Notes: generated from the sequence alone by a model not told the origin. 64,000 nt of DNA from Pasteurella testudinis DSM 23072 (GCF_900176075.1 NZ_FWWV01000024.1:86116-150115), one strand, 5' to 3'; counted from the first letter of the stretch, positions 36,882-47,871 are shown. Numbers and translations are program-made.

Positions 36882-38392
36882 CTTTCGTTGTGCATTTCCA
36901 GATTGGTTGCGTCTTTTGACTGATCTTGCTTAGCCTTGTCGTTACGGGCGAAAGCAATATTATCCAAATAGGCTTTGGATATATCGCCGGTAATGTATTC
37001 GCCGGTAAATACCGAGGCGTCGAAATGTCGGATCGACGGATTTTCTTGTCTTACCGATTCGGTTAAATCGTTCAAATCCTGAAAAATCAAGCGATCAACG
37101 CCGATCAATTCGGCGATTTGTTCCACACTGCGGCCATAGGCGATTAACTCGTCGGCAGTCGGCATATCAATCCCGTACACGTTCGGATAACGGATTTCCG
37201 GCGCGGCGGAGGCAAAATAGACTTTTTTCGCGCCGGCATGGCGTGCCATTTCCACAATTTGTTCCGATGTAGTACCGCGTACAATCGAATCGTCTACTAA
37301 CAACACATTTTTCCCTTTGAATTCGGAAGAAATGGTATTCAGTTTGCGCCGCACCGAATTTTTACGCTGCTCCTGCCCCGGCATAATAAAGGTTCGGCCG
37401 ACATAGCGGTTTTTTACATAGCCTTGGCGATACGGTACGCCCAGTTCATGGGCGATGCGCAAGGCAATATCGTTTGACGTTTCCGGAATCGGAATAACGA
37501 CATCAATATCCAAATCTTTCCATTCGCGTGCGATTTTTTTACCTAGCCGCTCGCCCATATGCACCCGTGCCGCATACACCGACACGCCGTCAATACAAGA
37601 ATCCGGGCGGGCAAAATAGACATATTCAAAAATACACGGGCACAAATCCGGGCTGGCCGCGCACTGTTCGGAATAAAAGTTCCCGCTGAAATCGACATAA
37701 ATCGCTTCCCCCGGCTTTAAATCGCGTACAAATTCAAAGCCGATGGTATCTAGCGCCACGCTCTCAGAAGCAAACCCATATTCGACAAAACCGTTGTCCA
37801 GCACGCGTTTGCCCAACACCAGCGGACGAATGCCGTACGGATCGCGAAAGGCGACCATGCCGAATCCGATAATCATCGCCACACAAGCGTAAGCACCGCT
37901 GATGTCGGCGTGCGTTTTTTTAATCGCGGTAAAAATATCCGCAGCTTGCAGATTGATCTCTTCGCTTTGATCGAGATGATAGGCAAGAATATTTAATAAG
38001 GCTTCGGAATCGGAATTGGTGTTAACGTGGCGGCGGGCTAAAGTGAAAAGTTTTTGTTTGAGTTCATCGGAATTGGTCAGGTTGCCGTTATGGACAAGGG
38101 TTAAACCGTAGGGCGAGTTGACATAAAACGGTTGCGCTTCGGAAACGCTGGAACTGCCGGCGGTTGGATAACGCACATGGCCGATGCCCGAATTTCCCTG
38201 CAACCGCAACATGTGAATTTGCTGGAAAGTATCGCTGACCAAACCGTTCGCCTTGCGCAGGCGGAAACGGTTTTCATCGTCAATCGTCACAATCCCTGCG
38301 GCATCTTGTCCACGGTGCTGCAACACGGTCAAACCGTCGTAAATTGCCTGATTAACAGGGGTCTGCCCAATAATTCCAATGATTCCACACAT
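36878..38392 (-). CDS. purF: Amidophosphoribosyltransferase PurF
   Basis: This 504-residue enzyme commits PRPP to purine synthesis. The N-terminal nucleophile C2 (MCGIIGI), the glutaminase domain and the PRPP-binding loop [14 protein letters not shown] are present. It follows cvpA with a 34-base gap and is coupled to ubiX. PurR control is likely but I did not identify an operator. Confidence 0.97.
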   Translation of the reverse strand: MCGIIGIIGQTPVNQAIYDGLTVLQHRGQDAAGIVTIDDENRFRLRKANGLVSDTFQQIHMLRLQGNSGIGHVRYPTAGSSSVSEAQPFYVNSPYGLTLVHNGNLTNSDELKQKLFTLARRHVNTNSDSEALLNILAYHLDQSEEINLQAADIFTAIKKTHADISGAYACVAMIIGFGMVAFRDPYGIRPLVLGKRVLDNGFVEYGFASESVALDTIGFEFVRDLKPGEAIYVDFSGNFYSEQCAASPDLCPCIFEYVYFARPDSCIDGVSVYAARVHMGERLGKKIAREWKDLDIDVVIPIPETSNDIALRIAHELGVPYRQGYVKNRYVGRTFIMPGQEQRKNSVRRKLNTISSEFKGKNVLLVDDSIVRGTTSEQIVEMARHAGAKKVYFASAAPEIRYPNVYGIDMPTADELIAYGRSVEQIAELIGVDRLIFQDLNDLTESVRQENPSIRHFDASVFTGEYITGDISKAYLDNIAFARNDKAKQDQSKDATNLEMHNER

Positions 38393-38426
38393 CGTTGTCT
38401 TGTCCTCAGGGTTAATAAATTAGCGG

Positions 38427-38912
38427 TTAAAACTTGGGTGTTAAAAATGAAGAATTTTGCTGTAATTGATGGAAAAACCATTCTACCACAAAACCAAAGT
38501 GCGGTATCAGTTTTGAGTTTTTCCACATTTCCGATTGGTCAAAATTGGTAAAGGTATCGACACAAAACAGTAAAGCGGCAACAATCAGCACGCCGCGCAA
38601 TACGCCGAAACAAGCGCCCAATACGCGATCCGTGCCGGTCAAACCGGTTTTATCAACCAATTGTCCGATAATGTAATTAACGATGGCGCCGACAATCAAA
38701 CTACAAATAAATAGAATGGCGACGGCAACACCGATACGGATATTCTCCGATTCGATCTGCGTCAGCATACCGGCAAGATAAGGATAAAAGCGACTGGCGA
38801 TGAAAAAAGCGGCAACCCAGCTGACCAACGACATCACTTCTCTCACAAAACCGCGTAACAGGCTGACAATTAAGGAAAAAATAATAATGCCGATAATGAT
38901 GTAATCTATCAT
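38427..38912 (-). CDS. cvpA: CvpA family membrane protein
   Basis: This 161-residue inner-membrane protein has four predicted helices and the family motif GFVREVMSLVSWVAAFF. E. coli CvpA is needed for colicin V production and envelope homeostasis. It heads the cvpA-purF-ubiX operon. The start is MIDYIIIGII. Confidence 0.94.
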   Translation of the reverse strand: MIDYIIIGIIIFSLIVSLLRGFVREVMSLVSWVAAFFIASRFYPYLAGMLTQIESENIRIGVAVAILFICSLIVGAIVNYIIGQLVDKTGLTGTDRVLGACFGVLRGVLIVAALLFCVDTFTNFDQSEMWKNSKLIPHFGFVVEWFFHQLQQNSSFLTPKF

Positions 38913-39120
38913 GTAACAACTCTAGGAAAAAACAGGAAATTAGCCGTAACTGCTATTAAGGGTGTCATTGTACAAAAAAAGCCTGCGCTTGCGTAGTAAA
39001 ATTTTTGAACAAAACTGACAAACCAGCGCTTTCTTGCGCGATAAACACGCGGGGATACTCGAACTCAATATAATTCTTTGCTATAATTTTTAAACAATTT
39101 TTTAACACAGGATTCTGCTT

Positions 39121-39603
39121 TTGATAGAACAAGCCCTTTTCCGTGACGCCATGGCGCATTTGGCCTCGGCAGTCAGCATTTTAACCTCCGGCGGTGCAGC
39201 CGGCACGATCGGACTCACGGTTTCTTCGGTCACCTCGGTAACGGATACGCCTGCTACGCTTTTGGTCTGCATTAATCAAGGCAGCGAAGTGCATGATATT
39301 ATCAAACAAAATGGCAAGGTGACGGTGAATATCCTCAATGCGCAGCAACAGGATTTAGCCCTGCATTTTGCTGCGTTGGCAGACAGTACAATGGCGGAAA
39401 GATTGGCTTGGGATATGTGGCAAGAGGGGGAAAACGGCGTACCGCACCTGCAAGACGCGCTGGTAAATTTGCAAGGTCGGATCGTGGCTGATCATCAAGT
39501 CGGCACTCACAGCGTCTTTTTTGTCGAAATTGATGCGGTACGCATTCAATCCGGTGAAGCCCTGCTCTATTTCAACCGCACTTTTAAAGCGGTGGCGCTA
39601 TAG
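39121..39603 (+). CDS. Flavin reductase (HpaC-like)
   Basis: This 160-residue protein aligns with HpaC-type NADH:flavin reductases: LFRDAMAHLASAVSILTS, VTSVTDTPATLLVCIN, GKVTVNILNAQQ and a final YFNRTFKAV. Such enzymes supply reduced flavin to a partner monooxygenase, but no hpaB-like gene is near. The conserved FRDAM lies before the first internal ATG, so the TTG at 39121 (CAGGA upstream) is probably the start. The end overlaps yfbV by 6 bases. Confidence 0.85.
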   Translation: MIEQALFRDAMAHLASAVSILTSGGAAGTIGLTVSSVTSVTDTPATLLVCINQGSEVHDIIKQNGKVTVNILNAQQQDLALHFAALADSTMAERLAWDMWQEGENGVPHLQDALVNLQGRIVADHQVGTHSVFFVEIDAVRIQSGEALLYFNRTFKAVAL

Positions 39604-40038
39604 TTCGTCCCAGAAATCAGCTGATAAATGTTGATCGGCTTTTTTCAGCAATACCGCCAAATCCATAAAAGTGGGATGCTCACTCAAGTGGATTGGAACA
39701 GCCTGCTTTTGCAGCTGTGTGCCGATTTTACGGTAAGCCTGCTGCGACATGTCCGGTAGCGGTCGGCGCGAACGCTTGCCCAACCACCATAATCCCTGCA
39801 ACGGAAAACTCAACGCGAAAAGTGCGGTCAGCACTGCCGCTGCCAACGCCATTTGATTGCCCGGCAACGCCAACTGTTGCCAGACTATCGCTAACACCGC
39901 AATTGCCGGCATCGCTTTTTGTGCAAAGCGGACACTGCGGATAATCCGGTTTTCCGGAAAAATCATGCCTAATTTCGCCTGTTGCGGCCAAGTGTCCAGA
40001 TAGGTTTGCCCTTGTTTAAATATCATTAAAAAATCCAT
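39598..40038 (-). CDS. yfbV: Ter macrodomain insulation protein YfbV
   Basis: This 146-residue membrane protein matches the UPF0208/YfbV family: FKQGQTYLDTWP, FPENRIIRSVRFA, two membrane helices, then QGLWWLGKRS. In E. coli YfbV helps restrict Ter macrodomain organisation. It is divergent from ackA, as in E. coli, and sits 8 kb from dif. The start may be residue 5 (MIFKQGQ). Confidence 0.92.
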   Translation of the reverse strand: MDFLMIFKQGQTYLDTWPQQAKLGMIFPENRIIRSVRFAQKAMPAIAVLAIVWQQLALPGNQMALAAAVLTALFALSFPLQGLWWLGKRSRRPLPDMSQQAYRKIGTQLQKQAVPIHLSEHPTFMDLAVLLKKADQHLSADFWDEL

Positions 40039-40200
40039 TTTTTCTCTGCCGTTGCCTGATTATCCGTATAAAAATTATGTTTTGCACCGATTTCTCTCGA
40101 ATTGCAATTTATTTTATTCTATCAAAAGTGTATCCTATAACGGATAATTTTCTGCGCCTTGGGCGCCTTTCTTAAATCAACATGAAATAGGTTAAATATT

Positions 40201-41406
40201 ATGTCACAAAAATTAATCCTGGTTCTAAACTGCGGTAGCTCCTCGTTGAAATTTGCTATTTTAGATCCTCAATCCGGTGATGAGAAACTGTCCGGTCTGG
40301 CAGAAGCCTTTAATCTGGAAGATGCTCGCATCAAATGGAAATTGAATGGTGAAAAAGGCAATGCGGATCTGGGCGCCGGTGCGGCACACAGTGAAGCGTT
40401 GGACTTTATCGTTAATCAAATTTTACCGCAAGGCGAAGGATTAAAAGAAAGTATTGTGGCGATCGGACACCGTATCGTACACGGTGGCGAAAGATTTACC
40501 CAGTCCGTATTGATCAATGACGAGGTGATCGAAGGCATTCGTGATGCCGTACAATTCGCGCCGTTACACAATCCAGCGCATTTGATCGGAATTGAAGAAG
40601 CCTTTAAAGCGTTTCCTGAATTAAAAGCAAACAACGTGGCGGTATTTGACACCGCTTTCCACCAAACCATGCCGGAAGAAGCGTTTCTGTACGCCCTGCC
40701 GTATTCACTGTATAAAGAACACGGCGTACGCCGTTACGGTGCGCACGGTACCAGCCACTACTATGTTAGCCGTGAAGTGGCGAAAGAGTTGAATGTGCCG
40801 ACGGATAAAGTGAATGTGATTACCTGTCACTTGGGCAACGGCGGTTCGGTGGCGGCGATTCGTCACGGCGAATGTATCGACACCTCAATGGGCTTGACCC
40901 CGTTAGAAGGTTTGGTGATGGGAACCCGTTCCGGTGACATCGATCCGGCGATTATTTTCTATATGTACAACACGTTGGGCATGAAAATGGAAGAAATCGA
41001 AACCACATTGACCAAAAAATCCGGTTTGTTGGGCTTGACCGAAGTGACCAGCGATTGCCGCTATGCGGAAGACAACTATGACAGCAAAGCAGACGCAAAA
41101 CGCGCTATTGATGTGTACAGCTACCGTTTGGCCAAATACATCGGTTCTTATATGGCGGTGATCGGTGAGCGTTTGGACGCCATCGTCTTTACCGGCGGTA
41201 TCGGCGAAAACTCCGCCCATATCCGCGAATTAACCTTGGCACATCTGAAATTGTTCGGATATGAATTAGATAACGACCGCAATCTGGCGGCACGTTTCGG
41301 TAAATCCGGCAAAATCACCAGCGACAATTCGCCGTTAGCCTTGGTTATTCCAACCAACGAAGAACTGGTTATCGCACAAGATACGGCTCGTCTGGCTGTA
41401 AACTAA
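40201..41406 (+). CDS. ackA: Acetate kinase
   Basis: This 401-residue enzyme interconverts acetyl phosphate plus ADP and acetate plus ATP. The family signatures [13 protein letters not shown] (N-terminus), [11 protein letters not shown] and [11 protein letters not shown] are intact. pta follows after a hairpin, giving the overflow/fermentation operon ackA-pta. Confidence 0.97.
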   Translation: MSQKLILVLNCGSSSLKFAILDPQSGDEKLSGLAEAFNLEDARIKWKLNGEKGNADLGAGAAHSEALDFIVNQILPQGEGLKESIVAIGHRIVHGGERFTQSVLINDEVIEGIRDAVQFAPLHNPAHLIGIEEAFKAFPELKANNVAVFDTAFHQTMPEEAFLYALPYSLYKEHGVRRYGAHGTSHYYVSREVAKELNVPTDKVNVITCHLGNGGSVAAIRHGECIDTSMGLTPLEGLVMGTRSGDIDPAIIFYMYNTLGMKMEEIETTLTKKSGLLGLTEVTSDCRYAEDNYDSKADAKRAIDVYSYRLAKYIGSYMAVIGERLDAIVFTGGIGENSAHIRELTLAHLKLFGYELDNDRNLAARFGKSGKITSDNSPLALVIPTNEELVIAQDTARLAVN

Positions 41407-41415
41407 GATTCTCCA

Positions 41416-41440
41416 CTGCCGGCCAAGTCGGCAGTTTTTT
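41416..41440 (+). terminator. Hairpin between ackA and pta
   Basis: CTGCCG (41416-41421) and CGGCAG (41429-41434) form a 6-bp stem followed by T6. It looks like an intrinsic, probably leaky, terminator that lowers pta expression relative to ackA. Confidence 0.7.
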
Positions 41441-41482
41441 ATTATTCAACTTTCGTTTATTCCATATACAAAAGGCTTGATT

Positions 41483-43618
41483 ATGTCTCGTACCATTATT
41501 TTAATTCCCGTCAGTGCCGGTGTCGGTCTGACCAGCGTCAGCTTGGGACTGGTTCACGCACTGGAACAAAAAGGCGCTAAAATCGCATTTATGAAACCTA
41601 TCTCGCAACCAAGCAGTGGCGAAGATAAAATTGACCGCACTACCTCTATTCTGCGCAGCAGCACCGCACTGGATAGCGGCGAACCGATTATGCTGAGCGA
41701 AGCGGAATCCCTGATTGGACAAAACCAATCAGACGTTCTGCTAGAAAAAATCGTTGCCCAGCATCAACAACTCAGCGCCAAAAACGAACTGGTTATTGTG
41801 GAAGGTTTGATCCCGACCAGCAAAAGTACTTATGCCTCCAGCGTAAACTATGAAATCGCACAAGCGCTTGATGCGGAAATTATTTTGGTCGCCGCACCCG
41901 GCACCGATACCCCAAGCCAGCTGATCGAACGTCTGGAAGCGGTTGCCAGTGATTTCGGCGGTCGCAGCAATCCGAATTTACTCGGTGTTGTGATCAACAA
42001 ATTCAATGCTCCGGTTGACCAAAGCGGTCGTACCCGTCCGGATTTAAGTGAGATTTTCCAATCGTTCCAAGAGAACGAAAGCACCATCAACGAAGTGCGC
42101 CATCTGTTCTCGAAAAGCCCGCTAACCCTGATTGCCAGCATTCCATGGAACGCCGAATTGATCGCCACCCGTGCGATTGACATTGCCAAACATTTGAATG
42201 CGCATATTATTTACGAAGGCGAAATCAAAACCCGTCGTATTCACGGGATCACTTTCTGCGCACGCAATCTGCCGAATATGGTGGAACATTTCCGTGCCGG
42301 CAGCTTGTTGGTAACGTCGGCAGACCGTCCCGATGTTTTGGTTGCGGCAAGTTTGGCGGCGATGAACGGCGTGAAAATTGGTGCTTTGGTTTTAACCGGC
42401 GGTTACAAAATCGACACCCAAATCAGCAAACTGTGCCAACAAGCCTTTGAAACCGGTTTGCCGGTGGTCCGCGTTGAAGGCAATACTTGGCAAACCTCAC
42501 TGAATCTGCAAAGTTTCAATCTGGAAGTGCCGCCGGACGATGCGGAACGTATCGAAACCATCAAACAGTTCACCAGTGCGCAATATAATCCGCAATTTAT
42601 CGACAGTTTGGTCGGTTCTTCTTCCCGTTTACGCCGCTTGTCGCCGCCGGCATTCCGTTACCAGTTAACCGAATTGGCGCGCAGTGCCAAAAAACGCATT
42701 GTTCTGCCTGAAGGTGACGAGCCGCGTACCGTAAAAGCCGCGGCAATCTGTGCCGAACGCGGTATCGCCGAATGTATCCTGCTTGCCAGCCCGGAAGAGG
42801 TTTCGCGCGTAGCCGAATCGCAAGGCGTACAATTAGGCAAAGGCATTACCATTATCGATCCGAAAATGGTGCGTCAAAATTATGTCGCCCGTTTAGTTGA
42901 ACTGCGCAAAAACAAAGGCATGACCGAAATCGTTGCCAGCGAGCAACTGCATGATAATGTCGTGTTGGGCACGATGATGTTGGAAGCCGGCGAAGTCGAC
43001 GGTCTGGTATCCGGAGCGGTGCACACCACAGCCAACACCATTCGTCCGCCGATGCAAATCATCAAAACCGCACCGGGCAACTCGATTGTGTCTTCCATTT
43101 TCTTTATGCTGTTGCCTGATCAAGTGCTGGTTTATGGTGACTGTGCGGTTAATCCGGATCCGACGGCGGAGCAATTGTCTGAAATTGCAATTCAGTCTGC
43201 CGATTCCGCCAAAGCCTTTGGCATCGATCCGAAAGTCGCGATGATCTCCTACTCTACCGGTTCTTCCGGTCAAGGTTCCGATGTGGATAAAGTGCGGGAA
43301 GCCACCCGTTTGGCGCAAGAAAAACGCCCTGATTTGATTATCGACGGTCCGTTACAATACGACGCAGCCGTCATGGAAGATGTGGCGCGTTCCAAAGCAC
43401 CAAACTCCCCTGTTGCCGGTAAAGCCACCGTGTTTATCTTCCCTGATTTGAACACAGGTAACACCACTTATAAAGCGGTACAGCGTTCCGCCGATTTGGT
43501 GTCTATCGGTCCGATGTTGCAGGGAATGCGCAAGCCGGTTAACGATTTGTCACGCGGTGCGTTGGTCGATGATATTGTTTACACCATTGCCCTGACGGCG
43601 ATTCAGGCGACGCAATAA
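41483..43618 (+). CDS. pta: Phosphate acetyltransferase
   Basis: This 711-residue, long-form enzyme makes acetyl phosphate from acetyl-CoA. It has an N-terminal P-loop/BioD-like domain ([16 protein letters not shown]), a DRTGG regulatory domain and the C-terminal catalytic domain (about 390-711; [29 protein letters not shown]). The ATG at 41483 with AAAGG upstream is preferred to the frame start six bases earlier. Confidence 0.97.
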   Translation: MSRTIILIPVSAGVGLTSVSLGLVHALEQKGAKIAFMKPISQPSSGEDKIDRTTSILRSSTALDSGEPIMLSEAESLIGQNQSDVLLEKIVAQHQQLSAKNELVIVEGLIPTSKSTYASSVNYEIAQALDAEIILVAAPGTDTPSQLIERLEAVASDFGGRSNPNLLGVVINKFNAPVDQSGRTRPDLSEIFQSFQENESTINEVRHLFSKSPLTLIASIPWNAELIATRAIDIAKHLNAHIIYEGEIKTRRIHGITFCARNLPNMVEHFRAGSLLVTSADRPDVLVAASLAAMNGVKIGALVLTGGYKIDTQISKLCQQAFETGLPVVRVEGNTWQTSLNLQSFNLEVPPDDAERIETIKQFTSAQYNPQFIDSLVGSSSRLRRLSPPAFRYQLTELARSAKKRIVLPEGDEPRTVKAAAICAERGIAECILLASPEEVSRVAESQGVQLGKGITIIDPKMVRQNYVARLVELRKNKGMTEIVASEQLHDNVVLGTMMLEAGEVDGLVSGAVHTTANTIRPPMQIIKTAPGNSIVSSIFFMLLPDQVLVYGDCAVNPDPTAEQLSEIAIQSADSAKAFGIDPKVAMISYSTGSSGQGSDVDKVREATRLAQEKRPDLIIDGPLQYDAAVMEDVARSKAPNSPVAGKATVFIFPDLNTGNTTYKAVQRSADLVSIGPMLQGMRKPVNDLSRGALVDDIVYTIALTAIQATQ

Positions 43619-43685
43619 TATTGGCAAATACCGCACTTTTAGCTCATATTTCAAAACGTGAACGGAAAGTGCGGTTCATAACACA

Positions 43686-43723
43686 AAAAAAATCTCACTT
43701 CATTCCAGCAGTGAGATTTTTTT
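43686..43723. terminator. Terminator after pta
   Basis: Bases 43686-43699 and 43710-43723 form a perfect 14-bp stem (A7-TCTCACT with AGTGAGA-T7) around a 10-base loop. It serves pta and probably the convergent tyrP. A USS pair (43630-43638, 43667-43675) precedes it. Confidence 0.85.
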
Positions 43724-43741
43724 ATGCCGTTAAGAAACGCG

Positions 43742-44956
43742 TTAAGCAATCACTTGCGGCAAATAGCCGACATCAATTAAAAACGGGATAACGATAATTA
43801 AAATGCCCAACAGCAAGGCGATCAACAATGCCAAGTTTCCGCCCCAAACCCGATACGGTAAATTCGGCGACAAACGGCGTGCTTTCCACGCCAAGCCGAC
43901 CGGCAATACCAGTCCGTAAAACGCAAACATAATACCGGCGTAGCCCAAGGCCATAATAAAACCTTCCGGATAAAACAGGGCGAACACCAATGGCGGCAGG
44001 AAGGTGAGTACCCCCAACGATACACGGTTCGACCGCACTTTTACCCGATTTAACAGATCTTTCAAACAATCAAACAGGCTCAATGATACCCCTAAAAATG
44101 AGGTGATCAGCGCCAATGAAGAAAATCCGCGCACAGCTTCGCTCAACAACTGGCTACCGGTAATTTCGCGTGTGGCGTTAACCAAGCCGTTTAGGGTCGG
44201 ATCTTGCTGTAGAATCTGCAAAAACTGGCTTTGGCTTAAGACCCCGTGCGTTGACAATTGCCACAAGAGATAAGCAATCAACGGAATCCCCGTGCCAACC
44301 ATCACCGCAATTTTCAGCCGCTTGATATCGCCTTCCAAATATTTAACGATACTCGGAATCACCACATGGAAGCCAAACGAAGTGAAAAACACCGGTGCCG
44401 CCGACAAAACCAAGGCGTTATTGATCGGCATTGCCATCAGATTGTCAACCGACACTCGTGGCAACATCATAAACAACACAAATAGAAATACCGCAATTTT
44501 ACTGAAGAAAAACAATCGGTTGACCGCATCAACACTAGACGTGCCGATAATAATGAAAACCCCTAGCACCACGGTAAACAAAATAATACTGATTTGGGTT
44601 GTAGTGACGCTATCACCGACCAAAGGCAATAAGCCGCTGATGAGCGATCCTCCGCCGGTGACGTAAGCCGACAAAATCGCATACATAAAAATCAGCAGGG
44701 AAAAAGTTGATAAAATCCGCCCCCAACGGCCGAAATATTGCTCAGCCAACGAAGCCAATCCCGCATCAATATAAGCCGTTTGATAAACCTCGATAAACAA
44801 CAATGCGCTGAAAGACAACAACAGCCAAAGAATCAGCAACAGCGAAACGGTAAAAGTAAACCCCATGCTGGCAGACGTGATCGGCATGGCGAGCATGCCT
44901 GCGCCGATGGTCGTGCCGGCAACTAACAAAGTACTGCCTAACGTTTTATTTTTCAC
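43742..44956 (-). CDS. tyrP: Aromatic amino acid permease, TyrP type
   Basis: This 404-residue membrane protein has about 11 helices and the HAAAP-family start KTLGSTLLVAGTTIGAGMLA. It is closest in style to the tyrosine permease TyrP; TnaB/Mtr (tryptophan) is the alternative. An intrinsic terminator lies between its promoter region and start codon (44981-45010), suggesting control by premature termination. Confidence 0.85.
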   Translation of the reverse strand: MKNKTLGSTLLVAGTTIGAGMLAMPITSASMGFTFTVSLLLILWLLLSFSALLFIEVYQTAYIDAGLASLAEQYFGRWGRILSTFSLLIFMYAILSAYVTGGGSLISGLLPLVGDSVTTTQISIILFTVVLGVFIIIGTSSVDAVNRLFFFSKIAVFLFVLFMMLPRVSVDNLMAMPINNALVLSAAPVFFTSFGFHVVIPSIVKYLEGDIKRLKIAVMVGTGIPLIAYLLWQLSTHGVLSQSQFLQILQQDPTLNGLVNATREITGSQLLSEAVRGFSSLALITSFLGVSLSLFDCLKDLLNRVKVRSNRVSLGVLTFLPPLVFALFYPEGFIMALGYAGIMFAFYGLVLPVGLAWKARRLSPNLPYRVWGGNLALLIALLLGILIIVIPFLIDVGYLPQVIA

Positions 44957-44980
44957 AATAATGTCTCAAATTTCGGATTA

Positions 44981-45098
44981 TAAAAAAAAAGTGCCCATAA
45001 AATGGGCACTACTCGGAAAGCAAATATATGGCTATTGAAATAGCACTTTTTATTGTGGCGGTAAGATACTCGAATCTTGAATGAAGTGCAAGTATCAT
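44981..45098 (-). terminator. Leader terminator of tyrP, with a possible leader ORF
   Basis: On the minus strand AGTGCCCA and TGGGCACT (45010 down to 44990) form an 8-bp stem followed by at least nine T, 25 bases before tyrP: an intrinsic terminator in the wrong place for any upstream gene. An ORF of 29 codons (45098-45009, MILALHSRFEYLTA...) ends on the stem and has two non-adjacent Tyr codons but no SD. The terminator is clear; the leader peptide is doubtful. The rest of 45099-45299 shows no gene. Confidence 0.55.
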
Positions 45099-45299
45099 CA
45101 CAATTAAATAGTCATTTTGTGATTTTGCGCAAGATTTTTAGATGATATTGAATATTTTTTAATAAATCTTAGCGACTAAAACGCTAAAAACCCTGCGGCT
45201 GCAATTTTTTTGCCGACTGTTGGGTCAATATCGGACACGCTACTACTGAATTAAATTGCTGCATTTTTTGAGGTAGAACAAATATTCAAGAAAATCCGC

Positions 45300-45362
45300 T
45301 TGAAATAAATTCTGATCGGCTCATAATTTGTCCACTCTACCATGATAAAGGTTCTCATTTTT
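45300..45362 (+). promoter_or_regulatory. Candidate promoter and Fur box of the iron permease operon
   Basis: TTGAAA (45300-45305) and TAATTT (45324-45329) are spaced 18 bases as a sigma-70 promoter. GATAAAGGTTCTCATTTTT (45344-45362) matches the 19-base Fur consensus at 13 positions. This favours translation from the ATG at 45378 rather than 45342. It is a prediction by eye. Confidence 0.45.
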
Positions 45363-45377
45363 ATTCGTGTTGCTAAT

Positions 45378-47306
45378 ATGTTAAAAATTATTAAATATTT
45401 ATTACTGACCGCACTTTTCTCCGTCAGTCTGAATCTGAGCGCGGTCGAAACTGACGGCGATAACCGCTATCGCGCCTATATCGCCGATATCGAACAACGC
45501 TTGGATAACACCTTGGCGTATTATCAAAACGGCGAGCTCAATCAGGCGAAAAGTGCGGTACAAATGGCGTATTTCGAGGTGTTCGAGAATTTGGAAGGCC
45601 CGATTCGGATCAATATTTCCGCACAAAAAAGCTACCAGCTGGAAGCCACTTTCGGCGAAATCCGCAAGATGATCACCCAAAATCAGCCGCAGTCGGTGAT
45701 CGCAGAAAAAATTGAGTGGTTGAAAAATGAGTTGAATCAACTGGAATCGGTGTTGACCGACGGACACCGCCTCACCGCCGAAGGGCAACACGGCGCGTAT
45801 CAAAACAGTGAGATTGCACCTTATTGGCAACAAAGTTTTCAGATTATCGACGACCTGCTGGCGCAAGCGATCAGCGCCTACCAAGAGGGCGATTTGGACA
45901 GCGCCAAGCAGTTGATTCAACAGGCGCAATATGACGGCTACAAAAATTCCGAAATGGAAATGGCGATTCGGCAAAACCGCTCTTCCACCCAGTCCTCCGC
46001 CCTCAACCAACAATTTTACGATCTGATCAAAGCGGCGCAACAGGCGGAAAACCTGACCCAGCTAGGCTATTTAACCACCCAATTGTTACAAGACATTGAA
46101 GATCAACTGCCGAACCTGCCGACCACCAAGCAGGCACAACAAGCCCAGCCAATGCAAGCCGCCGAGCCGCAAAGCGACAGTTCGCAAAATTGGCAACAGG
46201 TCGCCGCCGAGGTTAATCAAGGCATTCAGCAAGCGCTTCAACTTTATCAACAAGGCAAGCGTGACGAGGCGATTATGGCGGTGCAGGACACCTATTTCGA
46301 CGTGTTCGAAAGTTCCGGCATGGAAAGCAGCATCGGCTCGCGCGACAGCAATTTGAAAACCACGCTGGAGGGCTTTTTCACCCGTCTGGTCGGACAAATG
46401 AAAGCGCAGCAATCGCCGGAGCAACTGCAACAACAAGCGGATGGCTTGGCGCAACAGTTGCAAAGTGCGGTCAGTTTATTAAGCCAAAACAGCGGCGGCG
46501 CTTGGGATATTTTCTTCTACAGCCTGCTGATTATCCTGCGTGAAGGTTTGGAAGCCTTGCTGATTGTGGCGGCGATTGTGGCGTATTTGGTAAAAAACCA
46601 TCATCAGGACAAGCTGCCGGTGATCCGCCAATCGGTGGTTATCGCCCTTGTCGCCAGTGTGATCACCGCATTTATCTTCCAATTGCTGTTTGAAAATTCC
46701 GGCGCAAACCGTGAATTATTGGAAGGCATCACCATGATTTTCGCCGTGGTTATGCTGTTTATGATGAGTTATTGGCTGCTGTCGAAAGTGGAGGCGCAAA
46801 ACTGGAAACGCTACCTTGAAGGCAAACTCTCCACCGCCCTGACCACCGGCTCGTTGATCGGGTTATGGCTCACCAGTTTTCTAGCGGTTTATCGCGAAGG
46901 AGCGGAAACCGTGTTGTTTTACTACGCCTTAGTGGGCGATATCCAATCCGCCGACGGCTATGTCTATCTGTTCGGCGGCTTTGCGATTGGCGTGGTGTTA
47001 CTGTTGGTTGTCTATTTGATTATGCGTTTTACCGTAGTCAAACTGCCGTTAAAACCGTTCTTTATGTTGACGGGCAGCTTTATGTATCTGATGGCGTTTG
47101 TCTTTGCCGGCAAAAGCGTGTTGGAACTGATTGAGGGAAAACTGGTTCAACCGACCTTGCTGGACGGCTTCCCTGAAATTTCTTGGCTGGGAATTTATCC
47201 GTATCTCGAAACCTTAATTCCGCAAGCCGTTTTAATCTTGGCGGCGATTTTCGCCCTGTTGTATATGAAAATCAGCGCTAAAAAACAGGCATTACACGCT
47301 ATTTAA
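45378..47306 (+). CDS. fetM: FTR1-family iron permease (FetM-like)
   Basis: This 642-residue protein has a signal peptide (SLNLSA-VET), a large periplasmic domain of about 370 residues and seven C-terminal helices. Two REXXE iron motifs, REGLE and REGAE, mark FTR1 permeases. The periplasmic part shows three related repeats, each with Y..G....A...VQ followed by an aromatic/FE motif (about residues 48, 168 and 300 onwards). The long N-domain matches FetM of pathogenic E. coli and Campylobacter Cj1658. It starts an eight-gene iron operon. A second possible start at 45342 overlaps the Fur-like site. Confidence 0.88.
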   Translation: MLKIIKYLLLTALFSVSLNLSAVETDGDNRYRAYIADIEQRLDNTLAYYQNGELNQAKSAVQMAYFEVFENLEGPIRINISAQKSYQLEATFGEIRKMITQNQPQSVIAEKIEWLKNELNQLESVLTDGHRLTAEGQHGAYQNSEIAPYWQQSFQIIDDLLAQAISAYQEGDLDSAKQLIQQAQYDGYKNSEMEMAIRQNRSSTQSSALNQQFYDLIKAAQQAENLTQLGYLTTQLLQDIEDQLPNLPTTKQAQQAQPMQAAEPQSDSSQNWQQVAAEVNQGIQQALQLYQQGKRDEAIMAVQDTYFDVFESSGMESSIGSRDSNLKTTLEGFFTRLVGQMKAQQSPEQLQQQADGLAQQLQSAVSLLSQNSGGAWDIFFYSLLIILREGLEALLIVAAIVAYLVKNHHQDKLPVIRQSVVIALVASVITAFIFQLLFENSGANRELLEGITMIFAVVMLFMMSYWLLSKVEAQNWKRYLEGKLSTALTTGSLIGLWLTSFLAVYREGAETVLFYYALVGDIQSADGYVYLFGGFAIGVVLLLVVYLIMRFTVVKLPLKPFFMLTGSFMYLMAFVFAGKSVLELIEGKLVQPTLLDGFPEISWLGIYPYLETLIPQAVLILAAIFALLYMKISAKKQALHAI

Positions 47307-47330
47307 TCCTAAACTTTTAAGAGGTATTTT

Positions 47331-47858
47331 ATGAATTTCAAAAAAACATTGCTCACCGCCACTCTCGTCGCCGGTCTCTTCTCCGCCACCTCGGCGCTGG
47401 CGTTCAAAGAGTATCCGGCAGGCGAACCGGTCACCATGAACGAAATGGAAATCGCAGCGGTTTATTTGCAGCCGATCGATATGGAACCGCGCGGCATGGG
47501 TTTACCGGCAGCGAAATCGGATATCCATCTGGAAGCGGATATTCATGCGATCGAAGGCAATAAAAACGGCTTCGGCGCTGGCGAATGGATGCCGTATCTG
47601 ACCATTAATTATACCTTGGAAAATCTGGATACCGGTGAAAAACAACAAGGCACGTTTATGCCGATGGTTGCCGGCGACGGCCCGCACTACGGTGCCAACA
47701 TCAAAATGATGGGCGTGGGCAACTATAAAGTGACTTACCACATCGAGCCGCCGTCAAAAGCCGGTCTGCACCGCCACACCGATGATGAAACCGGTGTCGG
47801 CCGCTGGTGGAAACCGTTTGATGCGGCGTTTGAATTTAAATATACCGGTTTGAATTGA
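47331..47858 (+). CDS. fetP: Periplasmic P19-type iron/copper-binding protein
   Basis: This 175-residue protein has a signal peptide (TSALA-FKE) and the P19/FetP/Tp34 fold sequence: AAVYLQPIDMEPRGMG, DIHLEADIHAIEGN, GEWMPYLTINY and a His-rich GLHRHTDDETGVGRW. Homologues are dimers that bind copper and iron and deliver iron to the FTR1 permease. It follows fetM by 24 bases with an SD (AAGAGG). Confidence 0.93.
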   Translation: MNFKKTLLTATLVAGLFSATSALAFKEYPAGEPVTMNEMEIAAVYLQPIDMEPRGMGLPAAKSDIHLEADIHAIEGNKNGFGAGEWMPYLTINYTLENLDTGEKQQGTFMPMVAGDGPHYGANIKMMGVGNYKVTYHIEPPSKAGLHRHTDDETGVGRWWKPFDAAFEFKYTGLN

Positions 47859-47871
47859 TCCGAAATCGGTC

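Noticed and set aside
41501..43467. Several antisense ORFs inside pta, and similar ones inside pheT, purF and the TonB receptor gene
   Set aside because: They are antisense shadows of strong genes without own SD or family motifs.
45061..45095. tRNA-like T-loop (ATTCGAGT) on the minus strand upstream of tyrP
   Set aside because: No matching acceptor stem, D-arm or anticodon arm could be formed around it.
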